From Sporosarcina sp. BP05 (GTDB lineage Bacteria > Bacillota > Bacilli > Bacillales_A > Planococcaceae): DNA of 64,000 nucleotides. Below, piece by piece: positions 16,701 to 25,270 of the stretch. Every line of letters begins with the position of its first letter. Within the stretch, counting starts at the first letter, position 1. Below the pieces are notes generated by a model. The model was not told the DNA's origin, did no database searches, and saw only the letters and a list, made by a program, of their open reading frames with translations. A program made the translations under genes and the position numbers. The stretch lies in assembly GCF_014282005.1 (NCBI RefSeq), contig NZ_JACFTD010000007.1:1-64000 (forward strand). Reading direction: 5' to 3'.

Positions 16701-17828
16701 TCACACTGTTACTTCCATCCTTTGCTTCCCCTTCAACTGCTCAAACAACTTCTCCACAGTCCCAATCCCAACATTCTCATACTTTGCGAGGATCACCAAT
16801 TCCTTCGGCAACTGCCCAACCGTTTCAATCTGGTCTTCATTCAGTTGTCTAAGAAGGCTAGGACTACCAGTAAATTCCTCCGCAGTAAATGGAATTTCAG
16901 AAAGTTCTTTTGTCACAACAATGTAGTCCGCTTTATAAAAGAAGAACAGCTCACCCGGACGCTCAAGTGCAAGTTTTCTTCTGACTTTTTCTTCTTCGAT
17001 ATATACCTTTAGTTCATCGAATAAATTCTCGTCGTTTTTTTCACCATACCGTTTTACATGTTTGTGAAGCCCCTCGAGATTGTTTGGTAATTCACTCATG
17101 ATGCGCGCCTGTTGCTCAGCTCCAAGCCTGATGAGAAACGTTTCGGATTTATCGAACCGCTGTGGCAACAAAAATGCATCTCGCAAAAAATACGGAACGT
17201 CGAGTATTTGGCCCTTATATGTAATCGTTCGGATTGTTGTAAATCCAGGTCGTTCGGATTCTGTTACTGCACCCATTTCTTTAGTTGCCGCCACTTCGTC
17301 GTGTACAGGTTCTTCCGCAGGCTTCTGTACGGATGCAATAAGCAATTCTTCTAGTGCTTTGAGCCGCACTTCTAGTTCAGTGATGTCATAAGCCTGTTCC
17401 GCTCGATGTGATGGATCTTGATAATCCGGAACTGTGACGTCGACGGGACCGTACACTTCGACGTACCATTTGACGATTGTATAGACGGCCTCCCATGACA
17501 ACAGCGCTTCGGAGTAGCGGAACATCCGGGAATCATGCGCTGCTTTATTGCCAATTTGACGCACGTGGTGAAGTGCGTCTCTGATTTCGGGTGTTAAGTA
17601 GCCGTTTTCATTGAGCAAATCGAGTCTTTCTTTTAAATTCGACCACGATTCATCTGGTAGCTTTTCAGCCTGGATGACTTGCTGCAATATATTTTCAACG
17701 AATACTCTTGCATGTGTAAGCATTGTGCGTGGGCTTGTGAATATACTGTTTTCAAGCTCACGGGCAACGTATGCAAGTTCTTTTGATAGTGGTTCAAGAA
17801 ATTTAAAGAAGTATGGTTGATTGTCCAT
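16701..17828 (-). CDS. DUF4145-like protein with C-terminal helix-hairpin-helix motif
   Basis: A 375-residue soluble protein. Residues 1-125 resemble DUF4145 (an all-helical domain also found at the start of some type I restriction R subunits), with ARVFVENIL and HHVRQIGNKAAHD. The middle is acidic. The last 50 residues (LNEDQIETVGQLPKEL, then ILAKYENVGIGTVEKLFEQL) look like the helix-hairpin-helix of the RNA polymerase alpha C-terminal domain. No nuclease or ATPase motif is seen. It is monocistronic. A stub of a second copy of its 3' end lies at 6702-6766. Possibly a nucleic-acid-associated or defence protein; function unknown. Confidence 0.65.
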   Translation of the reverse strand: MDNQPYFFKFLEPLSKELAYVARELENSIFTSPRTMLTHARVFVENILQQVIQAEKLPDESWSNLKERLDLLNENGYLTPEIRDALHHVRQIGNKAAHDSRMFRYSEALLSWEAVYTIVKWYVEVYGPVDVTVPDYQDPSHRAEQAYDITELEVRLKALEELLIASVQKPAEEPVHDEVAATKEMGAVTESERPGFTTIRTITYKGQILDVPYFLRDAFLLPQRFDKSETFLIRLGAEQQARIMSELPNNLEGLHKHVKRYGEKNDENLFDELKVYIEEEKVRRKLALERPGELFFFYKADYIVVTKELSEIPFTAEEFTGSPSLLRQLNEDQIETVGQLPKELVILAKYENVGIGTVEKLFEQLKGKQRMEVTV

Positions 17829-18321
17829 TTGACGTTTCCTCCAGCCGTTTGAATTTCCTATTATAGTCTTATTTTACCACAATTCTATAGTGTCTGCGTT
17901 TCCATAATATAGTGAAGCTAAGCTTAGTAGTAAAGATGTTTCCACCTCCCCATTGTCTTGTGGATCATACAGCCATTCTTTCGCTTTCGAATCAATGACA
18001 GACACAACGTCGAGATCGTTCTCGACAATATCTTTTTATTTCTTTTAATCTCTTTGGTTATTGCTAGGGGCATTTTGCCCTCTGTAGAGGGTGCAAAATG
18101 CACTTCCTCTTGGAGAGATTTTGCGGTCGTCGATGGTGCATCTTGCCCCCTGATTGTGCAGAATTGTATAATCCATGCGGTACCATTTCGTCTTGTGCAT
18201 TTTCATCCGATTACCCCGCATTAACGGGCAATAAGACCCCCAACTTCAAGTCTTCGTGGAAGCAAGAAGAATTAGTCGGGAATCAATTGCCCGTAGAAGC
18301 CCGAATGGCTCAACTAACAAT
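17829..18321. other. Gene-poor stretch with a 32-base palindrome
   Basis: The palindrome at 18070-18101 consists of GCATTTTGCCCTCT and AGAGGGTGCAAAATGC around a GT centre. Related words (GTGCATCTTGCCCC) occur at 18138-18151. Small open frames across the region have poor start contexts and unconvincing composition, so no gene is called. Confidence 0.4.
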
Positions 18322-18662
18322 CAGTGGAGGATGAGGCAGACTAAAAACGCGACGTCCTGTCGCAACGTCTGCACTAGCACGTCCTGTACGTCGAAAAAGC
18401 CCCACTGATTGAAGTTCCGCTTATACGAAGCGGCCGAAATGATATAACCACTGTCTTCCATTCGACGAATCGCTCTTTTCATCGTATCGCTAGATCAAAA
18501 TGGGAACTCCTCGTTTTTCCACTCTTCATATGTTTTGTAAACCCACTTATGCCCATCCCGCACATTCGTCGAGATGAGCGCTTTAAAATACAGTTGCTGC
18601 AGTAAAATTGCCGCGTTTAATCCAACTGCCATCGCGAGCGACGGAAGCACTTGAAGAGGCAT
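18322..18662 (-). pseudogene. Phage-type replication initiator N-terminal remnant
   Basis: Read from the ATG at 18662, the frame gives MAVGLNAAILLQQLYFKAL, then VRDGHKWVYKTYEEWKNEEF, then a TGA where a Trp codon is expected (FPF-stop-S), then MKRAIRRMEDSGYIISAASY and WGFFDVQ. This is the winged-helix pattern of DnaD-like or phage replication proteins (YEEWQ...FPFWS...TIRRAIRSLE in relatives). It ends in unrelated sequence that overlaps a dispersed repeat at 18335-18365. Truncated and nonsense-interrupted; likely a relic of a prophage or plasmid. Confidence 0.65.
18335..18365 (+). repeat. Dispersed repeat unit, copy 1 (GCGACGTCCTGTCGC core)
   Basis: GGCAGACTAAAAACGCGACG followed by TCCTGTCGCAA. 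The same 31-base sequence, with five substitutions by hand count, occurs in the opposite orientation at 47658-47688. The core GCGACGTCCTGTCGC is itself nearly palindromic. Confidence 0.6.
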
Positions 18663-19105
18663 CTCTTAAATTAATAAATGCATCTCGAATCCTCCTTTGA
18701 ATGAAGTCCAAACACACGTCTCCCTACTCACTAGTGTTTTTTGACGATAGCACGAGGTCTTTGGCCTAGACGAACGATGCTTTCACCCTATATATAGACA
18801 AACCATCTGAAAAAGGGGACAACTGGTGACATTTATTTTTAGTTTATGACTGCCATCCATTTTCAGAGCGCCTTAATTGTGTGGTGCCTGTGCACGAAGC
18901 ATTTATGTATGTTTCTACAATCAGATCTGTATCATGGAAGGAACAACTCAGAATTGCGTTTGAATTGTGTAATAAACAGGCAGCCATCACTCAATATGAT
19001 AGAAAAAGGCCTTCCAAGCAGATCATTGCAGAACAAATTATCGCTCGTTCATCAAATTGTCAAAAATATGTGAGCGCAAACTAACTGAATGAAGGTGAAA
19101 AGACG
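18663..19105. other. Region upstream of the SLAP-domain gene
   Basis: Contains a TGTGTGGTGCCTGTGCAC half-site at 18877-18894. An open frame at 18881-19084 (including SWKEQLRIAFELCNKQ) could be a remnant, but it has no ribosome binding site or recognisable domain. Confidence 0.35.
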
Positions 19106-19471
19106 ATGCAAAAGCTCTATTTTGAACCTGCATGGGACCGAGCAATTGCCCCTGCTGATCGCAAAAAAATGATGAATCATTTCCAACAACAAACAAAACA
19201 ACTGCAAGGCGGCGTCCATTTTTCATTTTTATGGAATGCCCGGAATTATAAAGGTGAACAGCTTATTACTGTACTCATTCACAATTTTGATGAAGTAAAC
19301 TTCCGCTTACAAAATACAACCATTGCCTACTATGAACAAGGCAACCAACTGGCCAATGCAACGTTTAGCTTACCTTGTGAAATTGCCAGAAATACCTCCA
19401 TGCCATGGACGTTTATATTTTCAAAAACGATTGAAACAACTAGTTGTCCGGAGTATACAATCTGGAATTAA
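19106..19471 (+). CDS. SLAP-domain protein
   Basis: A 121-residue protein matching the bacterial SLAP-domain pattern: LYFEPAWDRAIAPADRKKM, then FSFLWNARNYKGEQLITVLI, then NTTIAYYEQGNQLANATFSL and SMPWTFIFSK. A GAAGGTGA ribosome binding site precedes the ATG. SLAP domains occur in Bacillales proteins linked to the accessory Sec/S-layer pathway. No signal peptide is visible, and the last 15 residues leave the usual pattern, so a small 3' frameshift is possible. The single-domain length is short for the family. Cellular role is uncertain. Confidence 0.65.
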   Translation: MQKLYFEPAWDRAIAPADRKKMMNHFQQQTKQLQGGVHFSFLWNARNYKGEQLITVLIHNFDEVNFRLQNTTIAYYEQGNQLANATFSLPCEIARNTSMPWTFIFSKTIETTSCPEYTIWN

Positions 19472-19613
19472 GGAAAAAGAGTTTGGTCTAATTGCATATC
19501 CATTACTTACCTTATGGGCCAAACTCAATAAAAAATAAAGCACATACCTAAAAATCCAATTTTCTGAAAGGTTATGATAGACTAATAGAATAGCAAAGAA
19601 AGGAAGCGATTTT

Positions 19614-20438
19614 ATGCAATTTAAAACACTAAACAATGGACTTGAAATCCCTCAACTTGGCTTCGGAGTGTGGAAAATCCCTGATGAAGAAGCAAAAAAT
19701 GCGGTGGAACAAGCACTAGAAGCTGGCTATCGTTTGATTGATACTGCAAAAATTTATCGAAATGAAGTTGGTGTCGGTAAAGCACTTGCAGCTAGCACTG
19801 TGCCGCGAGAGGATCTATTCATCACAACCAAACTTTGGAATGCCGATCAAGGCTATGAAAATACACTACAAGCATTCGATGAAAGTCTCGAAAAACTTGG
19901 TCTCGATTATGTTGATCTATACTTAATCCATTGGCCAACACCAATGTTTGATACGTATGTAGAAACGTACAAGGCGTTGGAAACAATTTATAAAGATGGC
20001 CGTGCAAAGGCTATTGGCGTCTGTAACTTTGATATCGAGCATTTACAACGAATCATAAACGAATGTGAAGTAATGCCGTCTGTGAACCAAGTGGAGTGCC
20101 ACCCCTATCTACAGCAAACAGAACTCAAGGCGTTTTGTAAAGAACATGGCATTCTTTTCGAAGCATACAGCCCATTAATGAACGGCACCAAGGTTTTACA
20201 AGATCCAGTAATTCAGGAAATTGCAAATCAATATGGCAAAACTCCAGCCCAAGTCATTTTGCGCTGGCATCTTCAAACAGATGTCGTTGCCATTCCTAAA
20301 ACAGTGACACCTTCACGAATGGACGAAAACATAAACGTATTTGATTTTGAATTAAGTGACACGGATTTAGATAAGATTGCGACACTTGAACGCAACAAAC
20401 GCCATAATGCAGTACCTAGCCTATTTGACATGCGTTAA
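19614..20438 (+). CDS. Aldo/keto reductase
   Basis: A 274-residue NADPH-dependent oxidoreductase of the AKR5-like group. The (beta/alpha)8 signature segments are GFGVWKIPDEEAKNAVEQAL and GYRLIDTAKIYRNEVGVGKA (catalytic Asp and Tyr). The catalytic Lys is in TTKLWN and the His in DLYLIHWP; the cofactor-binding tail is AIPKTVTPSRMDENINVF. It reduces aldehydes, methylglyoxal or diketones; the physiological substrate is unknown. The ribosome binding site is AAGGAAG. It converges on the penicillin-binding protein gene and shares a terminator with it. Confidence 0.92.
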   Translation: MQFKTLNNGLEIPQLGFGVWKIPDEEAKNAVEQALEAGYRLIDTAKIYRNEVGVGKALAASTVPREDLFITTKLWNADQGYENTLQAFDESLEKLGLDYVDLYLIHWPTPMFDTYVETYKALETIYKDGRAKAIGVCNFDIEHLQRIINECEVMPSVNQVECHPYLQQTELKAFCKEHGILFEAYSPLMNGTKVLQDPVIQEIANQYGKTPAQVILRWHLQTDVVAIPKTVTPSRMDENINVFDFELSDTDLDKIATLERNKRHNAVPSLFDMR

Positions 20439-20455
20439 TTGCAGACACCGAAAAT

Positions 20456-20501
20456 AAAATAATCCCTCATTTTCTCGGAATAGAAAATGAGGGATTATTT
20501 T
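20456..20501. terminator. Bidirectional terminator
   Basis: Arms AAATAATCCCTCATTTTC and GAAAATGAGGGATTATTT with a nine-base loop, A-rich on one side and T-rich on the other. It lies between the convergent aldo/keto reductase and penicillin-binding protein genes and can serve both. Confidence 0.85.
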
Positions 20502-20513
20502 AACTTTCATGAT

Positions 20514-22700
20514 TTAATGAGGATCTTTGTCTTTGTCTTTGTCTTTGTCTTTGTCTTTGTCTTTGCCTTTATCTTTATTTTTCTCCTTATCTCTCTTGTT
20601 CTCCTTATCTCTCTTATCCTTTTTGTTTTCTTTCTCACTGTCTCTCCCGTTATCTTTCTTGTCCTCCTTATCCTTTTTGTTCTCTTTCTCTCTGTCTTTC
20701 CTCTTATCTTTCTTATCCTCTTTATCCTTTTTCTTTTCTTTATCTTTCTTCTTCCCGTTGTCTATCATTCCACTTCGTTTCTTTTTCTTCTTTTCAACTA
20801 ATGGTAAATTAAATGCCTTGTTAGGCAATTCACTCATGGATTTAGTTATTATTTGTTGGAATATGGTTGTCACTGTGACACCACTTGTTGCTGTCAAGTA
20901 ATGGTCTTGATCGGTTTTATCATACCCTAACCAAATCGCACCAACGATATCTGGTGTGTATCCAACAAACCAGTGATCTTTTGAACCAGCTACGCCAGGG
21001 AAAGGCAATTGTGTAGTACCGGTTTTTCCAGCAATGTCTATGCCGGGTATCTGTGCATTCTTAGCTGTTCCGTTATCCACTACCCCTTTTAACATATACG
21101 TCATCTTTTGAGCAACTTCCGGTTCTGTAACCTGAGCGGACTTTTCACTCCACTTTCCAACTACTTTTCCTCCTGCATCCTTTATTTCTGAAATAGCATG
21201 AGCTTGCATCATTATTCCATCGTTCGGAAATGCGGAAAAAGCCTGTGCCATTAATAACGGTGACGTTCCTTGGTGTAAACCACCAAGTGCTAGCCCGAGA
21301 TTATGATCTTCTTTTTCTAAAGGAATACCAAACCGTTCAACTGTGCTAAAACCTTGTTCAATTCCGATTTTATGTAATAGCCAAACTGGAGGTATGTTGT
21401 ACGAGTTAATTAGCGCATCATACAGTGTCACTTGGCCGCGGTATCGTTTATCAATATTTTGTGGTTGATAGCCATCTATATTGATTGGTTCATCAACCAG
21501 CATATCGTCAAAGTCATAGCCCTGCTCCAATGCAGACGTATAAACAGCAAGTGGTTTTAATGCTGATCCGGGTTGCCTTACTAAATTTGTCGCGTTATTA
21601 AATCGTTTGTACGTATAGTCTCCTCTTCCTCCAACTAACGCGCTAATCCCACCCGTTTTAGGATTAAGAAATACGGATCCACTTTGAATTAGTTGATCGG
21701 GCTTGCTAACTGGAAAGTTGTTTTCATTCTGATAGACTTCTTCCGTAGCGTCCTGAATAACTGGGTTTAGTTCCGTATAAATGTGAAGTCCCCCGGACAA
21801 CACTTCGTTTTCAGTTAATCCGTACTTTTGTACTGCTTCCTCGATTAGATAGTCCACATAATACGGATATTTCCCTTTATAATCGATGGTCTCTTTATCC
21901 GTTAACGCAATGGGTTGATCTATTGTTTTTTCAAGATCCTTTTGATTGATATAGCCTTCGCTCTTCATTAATGACAGCACGATATTTCTTCGTTCAACCG
22001 CTTTTTCCATGCTTTTATAAGGTGATAAGGTAGACGGGGCCTTGACTAGTCCCGCTAATGTAGCTGATTCGTTTAATGTTAATTCACTAACATCTTTACC
22101 AAAATAGACGTGTGCTGCTCGTTGAATCCCCCATGCGCCTTCACCAAAATAGATTTGGTTTAAATAACGTTCCATGATTTCATCTTTTGAGTACTTTTTT
22201 TCGATTTTCTTTGTGAATATAAGTTCTTTGAATTTACGCGTATACGTGCGTTCCTCTGTTAAAAATACATTTTTCGAAAGCTGTTGCGTAATTGTACTAC
22301 CGCCAGCAACAACTTTACCTTTTACTAGATTTTTCATAAGTGCTTTGGTAATACCAAAGTAGTTAATACCATTATGCTTATAAAATCGTTGGTCTTCTGT
22401 AGCGACAAAAGCTTCAATGAGTTCTGTTGGAATCTGATCCAGACTAACTCCTTCAATTTTCGAGTTAGAAACTTTACTAGCTACTTCGCCATTTATATCA
22501 TAAATAAATGTAGGTCTTGGTTCTACAATATTCAATTTACTTACATCGCTAAACGCTATTAAAATAGAAAATACCAATAGCCCAAACAAGATAATACCTA
22601 GGAAGACTACTACTAGTCTATTGATGCGTTTTTTTGATTTAAACCGTTCTTTACTGCTGCTTAATCGAGTCTGTTGTTTCCTACGTTCCATTCTGCTCAA
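20514..22700 (-). CDS. Class A penicillin-binding protein (PBP1A-like)
   Basis: Bifunctional peptidoglycan synthase of 728 residues. A basic cytoplasmic start and one membrane anchor (about residues 28-50) are followed by a glycosyltransferase-51 domain (ATEDQRFYKHNGI, then GGSTITQQLSKN). The transpeptidase has SALK as active-site SxxK, SYN as SxN, and KTGTT. The C-terminus is a roughly 95-residue Lys/Asp/Glu tail ending in KD repeats. I start at a TTG (22700) because GAAGGTGG lies just upstream; an ATG nine bases later is the alternative. The first 27 codons of the longer open frame span the ribosome binding site and are unlikely to be translated. The tail should lie outside the membrane. 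Confidence 0.9.
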   Translation of the reverse strand: MSRMERRKQQTRLSSSKERFKSKKRINRLVVVFLGIILFGLLVFSILIAFSDVSKLNIVEPRPTFIYDINGEVASKVSNSKIEGVSLDQIPTELIEAFVATEDQRFYKHNGINYFGITKALMKNLVKGKVVAGGSTITQQLSKNVFLTEERTYTRKFKELIFTKKIEKKYSKDEIMERYLNQIYFGEGAWGIQRAAHVYFGKDVSELTLNESATLAGLVKAPSTLSPYKSMEKAVERRNIVLSLMKSEGYINQKDLEKTIDQPIALTDKETIDYKGKYPYYVDYLIEEAVQKYGLTENEVLSGGLHIYTELNPVIQDATEEVYQNENNFPVSKPDQLIQSGSVFLNPKTGGISALVGGRGDYTYKRFNNATNLVRQPGSALKPLAVYTSALEQGYDFDDMLVDEPINIDGYQPQNIDKRYRGQVTLYDALINSYNIPPVWLLHKIGIEQGFSTVERFGIPLEKEDHNLGLALGGLHQGTSPLLMAQAFSAFPNDGIMMQAHAISEIKDAGGKVVGKWSEKSAQVTEPEVAQKMTYMLKGVVDNGTAKNAQIPGIDIAGKTGTTQLPFPGVAGSKDHWFVGYTPDIVGAIWLGYDKTDQDHYLTATSGVTVTTIFQQIITKSMSELPNKAFNLPLVEKKKKKRSGMIDNGKKKDKEKKKDKEDKKDKRKDREKENKKDKEDKKDNGRDSEKENKKDKRDKENKRDKEKNKDKGKDKDKDKDKDKDKDPH
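20525..20566. repeat. Hexanucleotide tandem repeat in the PBP gene
   Basis: Six perfect CTTTGT units (AAAGAC on the coding strand, Lys-Asp) plus one variant, at the extreme 3' end of the PBP1A-like gene. The period of six keeps the reading frame whatever the copy number. Confidence 0.9.
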
Positions 22701-23114
22701 ACGAATACCACCTTCTATGTTGTTGCAAAAAAATATGGAGCTATGAGTTACAACTAATTCTTGGGAATGCATGCCTAACATTTAACACTAAACTAACGCC
22801 AATACGATATCAATAGTGTCATTGTCGCATTTGGTGCCAGGTGATACTTTCTCGCAATGCCGTTGTACCCTACTTCCATAATGAAACAATAGTACGACAC
22901 AAAAAATAACCACCTTATAAAGGTAGTCGGTAGCATACATATCAAATTTTTGTACCTACGAAACGAACAATTCTGTTTGTTTAGACATTCACTATACCTT
23001 ATTGCACAGCATAGGTACTTCAAATCTTAGGTGCGCATTGAAAAGGTATAAACGTTTTCCACGCTTTATTGCCAAAAATCATATATAATTCAATCATCAA
23101 GAGGGGGAAGATTT
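22701..23114. other. Divergent intergenic region, PBP to OsmC
   Basis: Holds the promoters for two divergent genes. Sequence around 22856-23015 (ACCACCTTATAAAGGTA and CATAGGTACTTC) vaguely resembles the 145-bp element but is too diverged to call. No gene is seen. Confidence 0.35.
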
Positions 23115-23501
23115 ATGAAATTCGAAATGACGGAAAACGGTTTTGAGACAACGACGGCATTTGGTCAACTAACCATTTCAGGTAATGAGGATTATGGGTT
23201 TAGGCCATACCAACTTCTTGTTTCTTCTGTTGCGGTATGTAGTGGTGGTGTATTACGAAATATACTAGAAAAAATGCGCATGCCCGCTGAAAATGTAACA
23301 ATTGAAGTGAATGAAGTACTTCGTAATCCAGAGATGGCCAACCGAGTTGAAAAAATCCATCTTCATTTTATCATTAAAGGTCAACATATCGATGAGTCAA
23401 AAATGGATAAAGTATTCGAGTTGACCAAGAAGAACTGTTCCATGGCCCAATCCGTCATCGATTCAATTGAACTGGTTGAAACGTATGAAATTATAGCTTG
23501 A
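23115..23501 (+). CDS. OsmC/Ohr family protein
   Basis: A 128-residue OsmC-fold protein with GFRPYQLLVSSVAVCSGGVL in the first half and a second cysteine in KNCSMAQSVI, the usual pair for thiol-dependent peroxide reduction. The ribosome binding site is GAGGGGGAAG. The family detoxifies organic or fatty-acid hydroperoxides in the cytoplasm. Monocistronic and next to the methionine-sulfoxide repair locus, but not close enough to be in its operon. The exact subfamily (OsmC, Ohr or YhfA-like) is not resolved. Confidence 0.85.
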   Translation: MKFEMTENGFETTTAFGQLTISGNEDYGFRPYQLLVSSVAVCSGGVLRNILEKMRMPAENVTIEVNEVLRNPEMANRVEKIHLHFIIKGQHIDESKMDKVFELTKKNCSMAQSVIDSIELVETYEIIA

Positions 23502-23649
23502 GGTGTAGTATGTTACGTCTGTTGATTAACCAATAGTAATGAGTTAATTACTTGATCAGCACATGCCCACTACTTGTATAGTTGCGCTTTTGGATTGAAT
23601 GACTTCTATGTTTCAAGTCAAAAAACCCACACTTTCTTTCCATTTAAAT

Positions 23650-23720
23650 AAGGTACCCATATATCAATCATCTAATGAAGTATTTCACTTCGCATGAGAT
23701 GGATAAATGGGTACCTTTTT
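23650..23720. terminator. Long hairpin with T-tract
   Basis: Outer arms AAGGTACCCAT and ATGGGTACCTT enclose a second stem (GAAGT/ACTTC) and the strand ends in TTTTT. It stands just past the stop codon of a chemotaxis-receptor stub (23727-23784, minus). It is therefore probably that lost gene's terminator and may also end osmC transcription. Confidence 0.6.
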
Positions 23721-23726
23721 ATAGCG

Positions 23727-23784
23727 TTACACCTTAAACTCTTGAATCATTTCTTGCAAGTCGATTGCCTTTTCGAGTCCCGGT
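23727..23784 (-). pseudogene. C-terminal stub of a methyl-accepting chemotaxis protein
   Basis: Minus-strand translation reads GLEKAIDLQEMIQEFKV and stops, matching the conserved end of chemotaxis receptors (AEDLQ...ISQFRV-like). Upstream the homology stops at a TGTGGTGCACAGGC-type half-site (23785-23800). Only the last 18 or so codons survive. Confidence 0.5.
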
Positions 23785-23800
23785 TGCCTGTGCACCACAC
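23785..23800. repeat. Half-site of the TGTGTGGTGCACAGG motif
   Basis: GTTGCCTGTGCACCAC, at the exact break of the chemotaxis-receptor stub. The same word occurs at 9728, 11755 and 18877, and as a full palindrome at 10351-10417. Confidence 0.45.
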
Positions 23801-23996
23801 ATTTTTTGCAATCCACCATTAATTTGCTCCATCATTCCACCATTTCCTTCTCAAATTTTAGGCAATATCCCTTTCCATATACATATCCCCAAAACACCAA
23901 ACCATATCTAAGATTTGTATAACCTAAATCTATGTAATTCCTAGACCATTCACACTACAATAAACCTATACAGATGAAAGGCGGTGCTCTACACCT

Positions 23997-24719
23997 ATGA
24001 TTAGCGAACAAATCTTAATCAGCACAGTTTTCATTGCTGGGATGCTATCCTTTTTTTCACCATGCATCCTTCCCCTACTTCCTGTTTATATATCCATCCT
24101 TTCAACGGATGAAAATGGCACACAAGATCGGCAACCTTTGAAAAGACTCGGTAAATGGCAAGTAAACCCGCGTTTAATTTTCAAAACAATTATTTTTGTT
24201 TTCGGACTATCCACAAGCTTTGTCATCTTAGGATTTGGTGCTGGGGCTCTTGGCTCTTTCATTAATACAGATTGGTTTATCGGCTTTTGCGGGGCTATCG
24301 TGGTGGTGCTTGGATTACACCAAATGGGGTTATTTAACCTCTCTCTATTAAACCGACAAAAAAAGGTTGAACTTAAAAGAAGTGGCAAGCGAGATATGCT
24401 AGGAACCTATTTACTCGGTTTTACATTCAGTTTTGGATGGACCCCTTGTATCGGCCCAATCCTTGGCGCAGTTTTAGGATTATCCGCAAGTGAAGGTCAC
24501 GCACTATATGGGGCTATGCTCATGTCATTTTATGCACTTGGTTTGTTAATCCCCTTTTTACTACTTTCTATTTTCTCGGATCTATTACTAAGACAAGTAA
24601 AGAAAATCAACAAGCATATGCGTAAAATACGCTTTATTGGCGGTGTCATTATTGTCATCATGGGCCTTATTCTGATGACGAACAACTTAAATCTATTCGT
24701 ATCTTTAATACCACAGTAA
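23997..24719 (+). CDS. ccdA: CcdA-type thiol-disulfide transmembrane protein
   Basis: A 240-residue membrane protein with six hydrophobic segments and the two conserved Pro-Cys motifs, FFSPCILPLLPVY near residue 22 and GWTPCIGPILG near 150. CcdA/DsbD-beta proteins pass electrons from cytoplasmic thioredoxin across the membrane to extracytoplasmic thiol proteins. It is the first gene of a tandem unit with a TlpA-like lipoprotein and an MsrAB lipoprotein, so it probably supplies reductant to methionine-sulfoxide repair outside the membrane rather than to cytochrome c assembly. The name is used at family level. Confidence 0.9.
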   Translation: MISEQILISTVFIAGMLSFFSPCILPLLPVYISILSTDENGTQDRQPLKRLGKWQVNPRLIFKTIIFVFGLSTSFVILGFGAGALGSFINTDWFIGFCGAIVVVLGLHQMGLFNLSLLNRQKKVELKRSGKRDMLGTYLLGFTFSFGWTPCIGPILGAVLGLSASEGHALYGAMLMSFYALGLLIPFLLLSIFSDLLLRQVKKINKHMRKIRFIGGVIIVIMGLILMTNNLNLFVSLIPQ

Positions 24720-24734
24720 AGGAGGCGTTTAATT

Positions 24735-25241
24735 GTGATGAAAAAAATACCTATTCTTCTCGCTCTCGTCTTTTTAATGACAGCATGCTCTGGCGATAAG
24801 GATCAAACTACTAAGCAAACAAACAATGAAAAGCAAGCACCAACTTTTGACTTAGTGGATGTAGATGGAAATACGCACAATCTCTCGGATTATGCGGGCA
24901 AAAAAGTATATATTAAATTCTGGGCTTCTTGGTGTTCAATCTGCTTATCGGGCCTAGAAGAAATAAATACGCTAGCTGCGGAAGAGAAGGACTTTGTCGT
25001 TCTTACAATTGTTTCACCCGGTTTTAACAATGAAAAGAACAGTGATGCCTTTATTAAATGGTTCAAAGGCGTTGAAAATGTCTCGTCTATACCTGTTCTC
25101 TTAGATGAGGGTGGCTCCATAGCCAAACACTATCAGGTACGAGGTTACCCTACTTCTGTCTTCATTAATGCAGACGGTGAATTGATCAAAACGCAACCTG
25201 GACATTTAAGCAACGAACAAATCAGAACTCAATTAAAATAA
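24735..25241 (+). CDS. TlpA/ResA-like thioredoxin lipoprotein
   Basis: A 168-residue protein with a lipoprotein signal peptide (lipobox LMTAC, Cys near residue 17-18), an Asn/Lys linker and a thioredoxin fold. The active site is WCSIC (Cys at about 67 and 70) and the cis-Pro region is GYPTSVF. GGAGG lies nine bases before a GTG and twelve before an ATG; either could be the start. It follows ccdA by 15 bases. Expected to carry electrons from CcdA to the MsrAB enzyme on the outer face of the membrane. Role inferred from operon order. Confidence 0.88.
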   Translation: MMKKIPILLALVFLMTACSGDKDQTTKQTNNEKQAPTFDLVDVDGNTHNLSDYAGKKVYIKFWASWCSICLSGLEEINTLAAEEKDFVVLTIVSPGFNNEKNSDAFIKWFKGVENVSSIPVLLDEGGSIAKHYQVRGYPTSVFINADGELIKTQPGHLSNEQIRTQLK

Positions 25242-25270
25242 TACCACTAACGAAGGGGGCTTGAAGAACA

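Noticed and set aside
17958..18334. Plus-strand open frames of 78-88 codons
   Set aside because: Poor start context, unusual composition and overlap with a palindrome and with the minus-strand replication-type relic.
18846..19084. Two overlapping plus-strand open frames upstream of the SLAP gene
   Set aside because: No ribosome binding site or domain; one of them overlaps a repeat half-site. At best a remnant.
20487..20901. Plus-strand open frames encoding Phe/Val/Leu/Ser runs
   Set aside because: They are the antisense of the Lys/Asp repeat tail of the PBP gene; the repeat alone keeps these frames open.
22793..23023. Minus-strand 76-codon frame and a possible fifth MITE copy
   Set aside because: Composition is not protein-like, and similarity to the 145-bp element is limited to ACCTTATAAAGGTA and CATAGGTAC, too weak to call.
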